The notes under the pieces: generated by a model
Seen by the model: only the letters and a program-made list of their open reading frames with translations
The model's database searches: none
What the model was told of the DNA's origin: nothing
In this document: in pieces, positions 61,444-64,000 of the stretch
Position numbering within the stretch: position 1 is the stretch's first letter
How the letters are laid out: the number at the start of each line of letters is the position of its first letter
NCBI RefSeq assembly: GCF_052114605.1
Contig: NZ_JBFRFB010000002.1
Coordinates: 434,001-498,000, forward strand
Direction of reading: 5' to 3'
Origin: Microvirga sp052114605
GTDB lineage: Bacteria > Pseudomonadota > Alphaproteobacteria > Rhizobiales > Beijerinckiaceae
DNA length: 64,000 bases
Translations under genes and position numbers: made by a program

Positions 61444-61941
61444 ATGTCGAACAGTCCCTTCCTCACCCCTACAGGCCCCGGCGCCACCGACAGCGAAGCT
61501 CAGGCGAAGCGGCCGGTGTCAGCCGGAGCGCCCGCCATCGGTACCGGTCAAACCGGGCTGTCGGGCGAGCACTTCGCCATGGGCGAACTTCTGCGCCGCG
61601 GATGGCTCGCCGCGATGATCAACGGCAACTCTCCGCTGATCGATATCCTGGCCTCGAAGGGCGCACGCACCATCCAGATTCAGGTCAAGACGCGGACGGA
61701 GGGTGCCAAGGGCGATACCTCGCTGGCTCAGGCCAAGTTCGCGCCTCATATCTATTACATCATCGTCGATCTGAACGCGGATGGAGCGAGCTACGCCATC
61801 GTTCCGGGTTTCGAGCTCGAGCGCTTCTATTACCGCAGCCCGTGCGGGATCCGGGGACGAATCCCGGCAGCCCGACTGAGCGCTTTCAAAGGCCGGTGGG
61901 CGCTTTTAGATCGGCATTCGCCGGACACCCCATGTACCTGA
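61444..61941 (+). CDS. PD-(D/E)XK nuclease-like protein (island B)
   Basis: A 165-residue protein. After a Pro/Ala-rich start it shows a compact nuclease-like core: GEHFAMGELLRRGW (Glu42), Asp67 in PLIDILAS and IQIQVKTR with Gln80-Val-Lys82. This is the E...D...QxK form of the PD-(D/E)XK fold. It has the position of the Mrr-like protein of island A (first gene across the operator) but is only half as long and differs in sequence. ATG 61444 is chosen because the upstream part of the frame crosses the XRE gene and the operator. It ends 30 bases before the convergent terminase. Confidence 0.75.
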   Translation: MSNSPFLTPTGPGATDSEAQAKRPVSAGAPAIGTGQTGLSGEHFAMGELLRRGWLAAMINGNSPLIDILASKGARTIQIQVKTRTEGAKGDTSLAQAKFAPHIYYIIVDLNADGASYAIVPGFELERFYYRSPCGIRGRIPAARLSAFKGRWALLDRHSPDTPCT

Positions 61942-61971
61942 CCGCTCCCGCTGCCGTTCCTGAACGGAATC

Positions 61972-63405
61972 TTAGCCGACGGCCGCAAGGGTGTAGCCGC
62001 TGCTCCCATGTGCGAGCGCCTGCGATACGGAATCGACCTGATCGTCATGACGGCCGCCCGGGAAGGCGAACAGCTCGGCCTCGAATGCACTCAGCCACGG
62101 CGCCTGCTCGGGCAGGTGGATCAGGCCGGCTTCGAACTTGGCCGTCTGGACGGACATGCGGGTCTGCTTGTCGCGCTCCGGCCTCACGGCCACAGCCACT
62201 CGGCCCATCCGGCGCAGCTCGGCAATCAGGGCGGTGCCGGTGCCCGCATCCTCGATCACGATCTTGTACGGCCGATGCTGATCCGCCAGCTGCTGCACCC
62301 GCTGCTTGAGGTCCGGATAATCGTACCGGCCGCGGTCGACGTCCAGCAGATAGAATTGCCCCTCCTCGATCTGCCACGTCGTACACACGCTCCAGTCATT
62401 CTCGGCCCCTCCCTTCATCGCCGTGTCCCAACTCTGCACGATGCGCGAGCGGGCACTCCGAGCCGGAGGAGAATGGTAGCGACGCACCCAGGCGCGCTTG
62501 ATCATCGCGCCGCCGGGCGGAACCGGCTGCTGCTGGTACTGTGCGCTGAAGGTGTCGGAGCCGAGCTGCGTACGATAGGTCTCCAGCGCCGACAAAGGCT
62601 CACGCGCCGCATGCAGCACGTCTCCGGCACGATAAAGGTGAGACGTGCCCAGGCCGGTCACGATCCTCTGGTCATGTTCAGCGATCGCGGGCAACGTCAG
62701 GATCGTCCACTCGTCGCTTTGACGTGTGACGAAGCCGACCAGATCGTCCATGTGAACCCGCTGCATGACGATCACGATCGCGCCGTTGATCTTATCGTCC
62801 AGGCGCGAGAGCAGCGTGTTGGCGTACCACTGGTTCACGCCCTCGCGCCGGGACTCCGAGAGGGCATCGCCGGGCTTGATCGGATCGTCGATCACGATGA
62901 GATTGCCGCCGCGTCCGGTGAGAGTGCCGCCGACCGAGGTCGTCAGGCGCATGCCGTGGCGCGTGGTCATCACCTCCGCCTCGCTGTTCTTCACCGGCGA
63001 GGCCCTCGCATCCGGAAAGGTCCGCCGGTACCATGGTGCGGCCATGATCGCGCGAAAGTCGTTTGCGTGCTTGGCGGCCAGATCCGACGCATAGCTCACG
63101 CAGATGATGCGCTGGGTCGGGTCGTGCCCGAGAACGAAGGCCGGGAAAGCCACGGAGGCCATGACCGACTTGAGCGACCGGGGCGGCAGATTGATGATCA
63201 GACGCCGGATCTTCCCCAACCGCACAAGGTCCAGATGATGGGCAATGGCCTGCAGATGCCAGTTGTCCTGGAAGTCGACCGCCGGCGTGAGCGTGCCCAC
63301 GCAACTCTGCACGAAGCTCAAGAAATCCCGGCGCGCAATGGCGTCGGCGAACCGAAGCCGGTCTTCCGGACGAGTCGACATTGTGGGAGGAACTGTTCCA
63401 TCCAT
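61972..63405 (-). CDS. Phage terminase large subunit (module 3)
   Basis: A 477-residue terminase large subunit like those at 4170 and 25590. It has NLPPRSLKSVMAS as the Walker A-like loop, NLIVIDDPIKPGDALSESRR as Walker B with the following segment, and VQSWDTAMKGGAENDWSV, IVIEDAGTGTAL and GGRHDDQVDSVSQAL for the nuclease. AAGGAG lies 10 bases before the ATG and inside the end of the DUF5681 gene, showing coupling. Unlike in island A, it runs toward the island's nuclease rather than away from it. Confidence 0.92.
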   Translation of the reverse strand: MDGTVPPTMSTRPEDRLRFADAIARRDFLSFVQSCVGTLTPAVDFQDNWHLQAIAHHLDLVRLGKIRRLIINLPPRSLKSVMASVAFPAFVLGHDPTQRIICVSYASDLAAKHANDFRAIMAAPWYRRTFPDARASPVKNSEAEVMTTRHGMRLTTSVGGTLTGRGGNLIVIDDPIKPGDALSESRREGVNQWYANTLLSRLDDKINGAIVIVMQRVHMDDLVGFVTRQSDEWTILTLPAIAEHDQRIVTGLGTSHLYRAGDVLHAAREPLSALETYRTQLGSDTFSAQYQQQPVPPGGAMIKRAWVRRYHSPPARSARSRIVQSWDTAMKGGAENDWSVCTTWQIEEGQFYLLDVDRGRYDYPDLKQRVQQLADQHRPYKIVIEDAGTGTALIAELRRMGRVAVAVRPERDKQTRMSVQTAKFEAGLIHLPEQAPWLSAFEAELFAFPGGRHDDQVDSVSQALAHGSSGYTLAAVG

Positions 63406-63408
63406 CGC

Positions 63409-63849
63409 TTAGTTCTCCTTTATGATGGCATGACGGGCGAGAAAGTTTGCGATCAAGGCCTCGTCGTCCCGGTCGCTTGTGACCGGTCCGGTAGCCTCGG
63501 AAGGCGGCGCGTGGCGCTCATCGAGCGCCAGTACGGCAGCAGCCGCTTTGAGATCTCCTGCCGCCTCCGCCATCCGCAGGACGATCGCCTCCCTGACCGC
63601 AACCTGACGGCGGCCGCCTGCTCCGTTGAGGCTGACCTTTCTGGCCAGCACATCTTTGACGATGGTGCCGGTGTTGCGCGACCCTTTCGGGCGGCCGCGC
63701 GGATTGCCGCTCTGACCGGGCCGAAAGCGTGTCGCCCGCGGCGGGCGCCCGTAGCCCACACGCTCATCGGTTTCCCCGCTAGCGGCGCCCGTACCAGCCT
63801 TCGAAGCCTCGATAGCGGCATCGTCTTCGTGTGTGTCGCGATGGTTCAT
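63409..63849 (-). CDS. DUF5681 protein (module 3)
   Basis: A 146-residue DUF5681 protein with GYGRPPRATRFRPGQSGNPR and RGRPKGSRN, the clearest copy of the signature in the window. I start at ATG 63849 (GGGGG before it), which overlaps the methyltransferase stop as ATGA. The order methyltransferase, DUF5681, terminase is the same as in the other two modules. Confidence 0.86.
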   Translation of the reverse strand: MNHRDTHEDDAAIEASKAGTGAASGETDERVGYGRPPRATRFRPGQSGNPRGRPKGSRNTGTIVKDVLARKVSLNGAGGRRQVAVREAIVLRMAEAAGDLKAAAAVLALDERHAPPSEATGPVTSDRDDEALIANFLARHAIIKEN

Positions 63850-64000
63850 GCGATCCCCCTGCACAAGGCAACATAGTCAGAGACTGACTCGGAGGGCGCG
63901 GCTGCAGGTTGCGGTGCAGCCTCTCTTGCCTCCTCCGTTCGCTCGGCATCCTGCCGGATCTCGCCCGCGCGTCGTCGCTCTACCTCGGCATAGGTCTCGC
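63846..64000 (-). CDS. C-terminal end of a ParB-N/DNA methyltransferase (module 3, partial)
   Basis: The frame entering from the right edge reads ETYAEVERRRAGEIRQDAER, then a charged Ala-rich tail, and stops at TGA 63846-63848. The TYAEVERRR stretch parallels TFAEIAEQR at the end of the copy at 6099. With its position before DUF5681, this marks the tail of a third methyltransferase fusion. The catalytic part lies beyond the window. Confidence 0.7.
   Translation of the reverse strand, partial: ETYAEVERRRAGEIRQDAERTEEAREAAPQPAAAPSESVSDYVALCRGIA

Noticed and set aside
1..64000. CRISPR array
   Set aside because: No series of regularly spaced direct repeats was seen on reading the sequence, and no cas genes are present.

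Overview
The window looks like alphaproteobacterial DNA, most likely from a Hyphomicrobiales (Rhizobiales) relative of Microvirga, Methylobacterium or Bosea. The grounds are high GC, the protein families present (DUF2924, DUF3489, DUF3768, DUF5681) and B12-riboswitch control of nrd and metE. The genus is inferred. No rRNA, tRNA or CRISPR array is visible. Core metabolic genes sit between two related mobile islands loaded with anti-phage genes.

Layout. 1-4121: a partial secreted protein, a large RTX repeat protein, an XRE regulator, a small membrane protein and a lipoprotein. 4170-7574: phage-like packaging module 1 (terminase large subunit, DUF5681 protein, ParB-N/DNA methyltransferase). 7575-27539: island A. 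It has a serine recombinase and DUF2924 gene, then about 10 kb of cargo, then DUF3489, a small conserved protein and an XRE repressor, and finally a divergent operon (Mrr-like nuclease, unknown protein, methyltransferase, DUF5681, terminase) and a dead DUF3768 gene. The cargo holds a Gabija pair (gajB/gajA), a tightly overlapping operon (unknown protein, QueC-like PP-loop enzyme, XRE-ImmA/IrrE protease, PIN protein), a CoiA-like zinc-finger protein and a DUF2971 protein.

27555-45777: host-type genes. These are a ribonucleotide reductase (nrdA and a class Ic-type nrdB), a damaged acyl-CoA thioesterase, metE, a PepSY membrane protein with a DUF2946-like partner, and kdpFABCDE. nrdA and metE each have a cobalamin riboswitch followed by a hairpin that covers the ribosome binding site. 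B12 should therefore shut down both B12-independent enzymes together. 46834-50743: an iron/siderophore-type ABC operon with a methyltransferase and a palindromic operator over its promoter. It is bracketed by att-like repeats.

51734-64000: a 1442-aa STAND/NACHT-like NTPase with a C-terminal PD-(D/E)XK motif, paired with a DUF3800 protein, then island B. Island B repeats island A's core gene for gene: recombinase (broken by one in-frame UGA), DUF2924, DUF3489, small protein, XRE, divergent PD-(D/E)XK nuclease, terminase, DUF5681 and methyltransferase. In B, DUF2924 and DUF3489 are 2 bp apart. In A the whole defence cargo lies exactly between them. The divergent promoters of both islands share a two-part operator with identical spacing.

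The most notable candidates for undescribed biology are this recombinase-XRE-terminase island family with its cargo site, the QueC-like/XRE-protease/PIN operon, and the NTPase-nuclease/DUF3800 pair.
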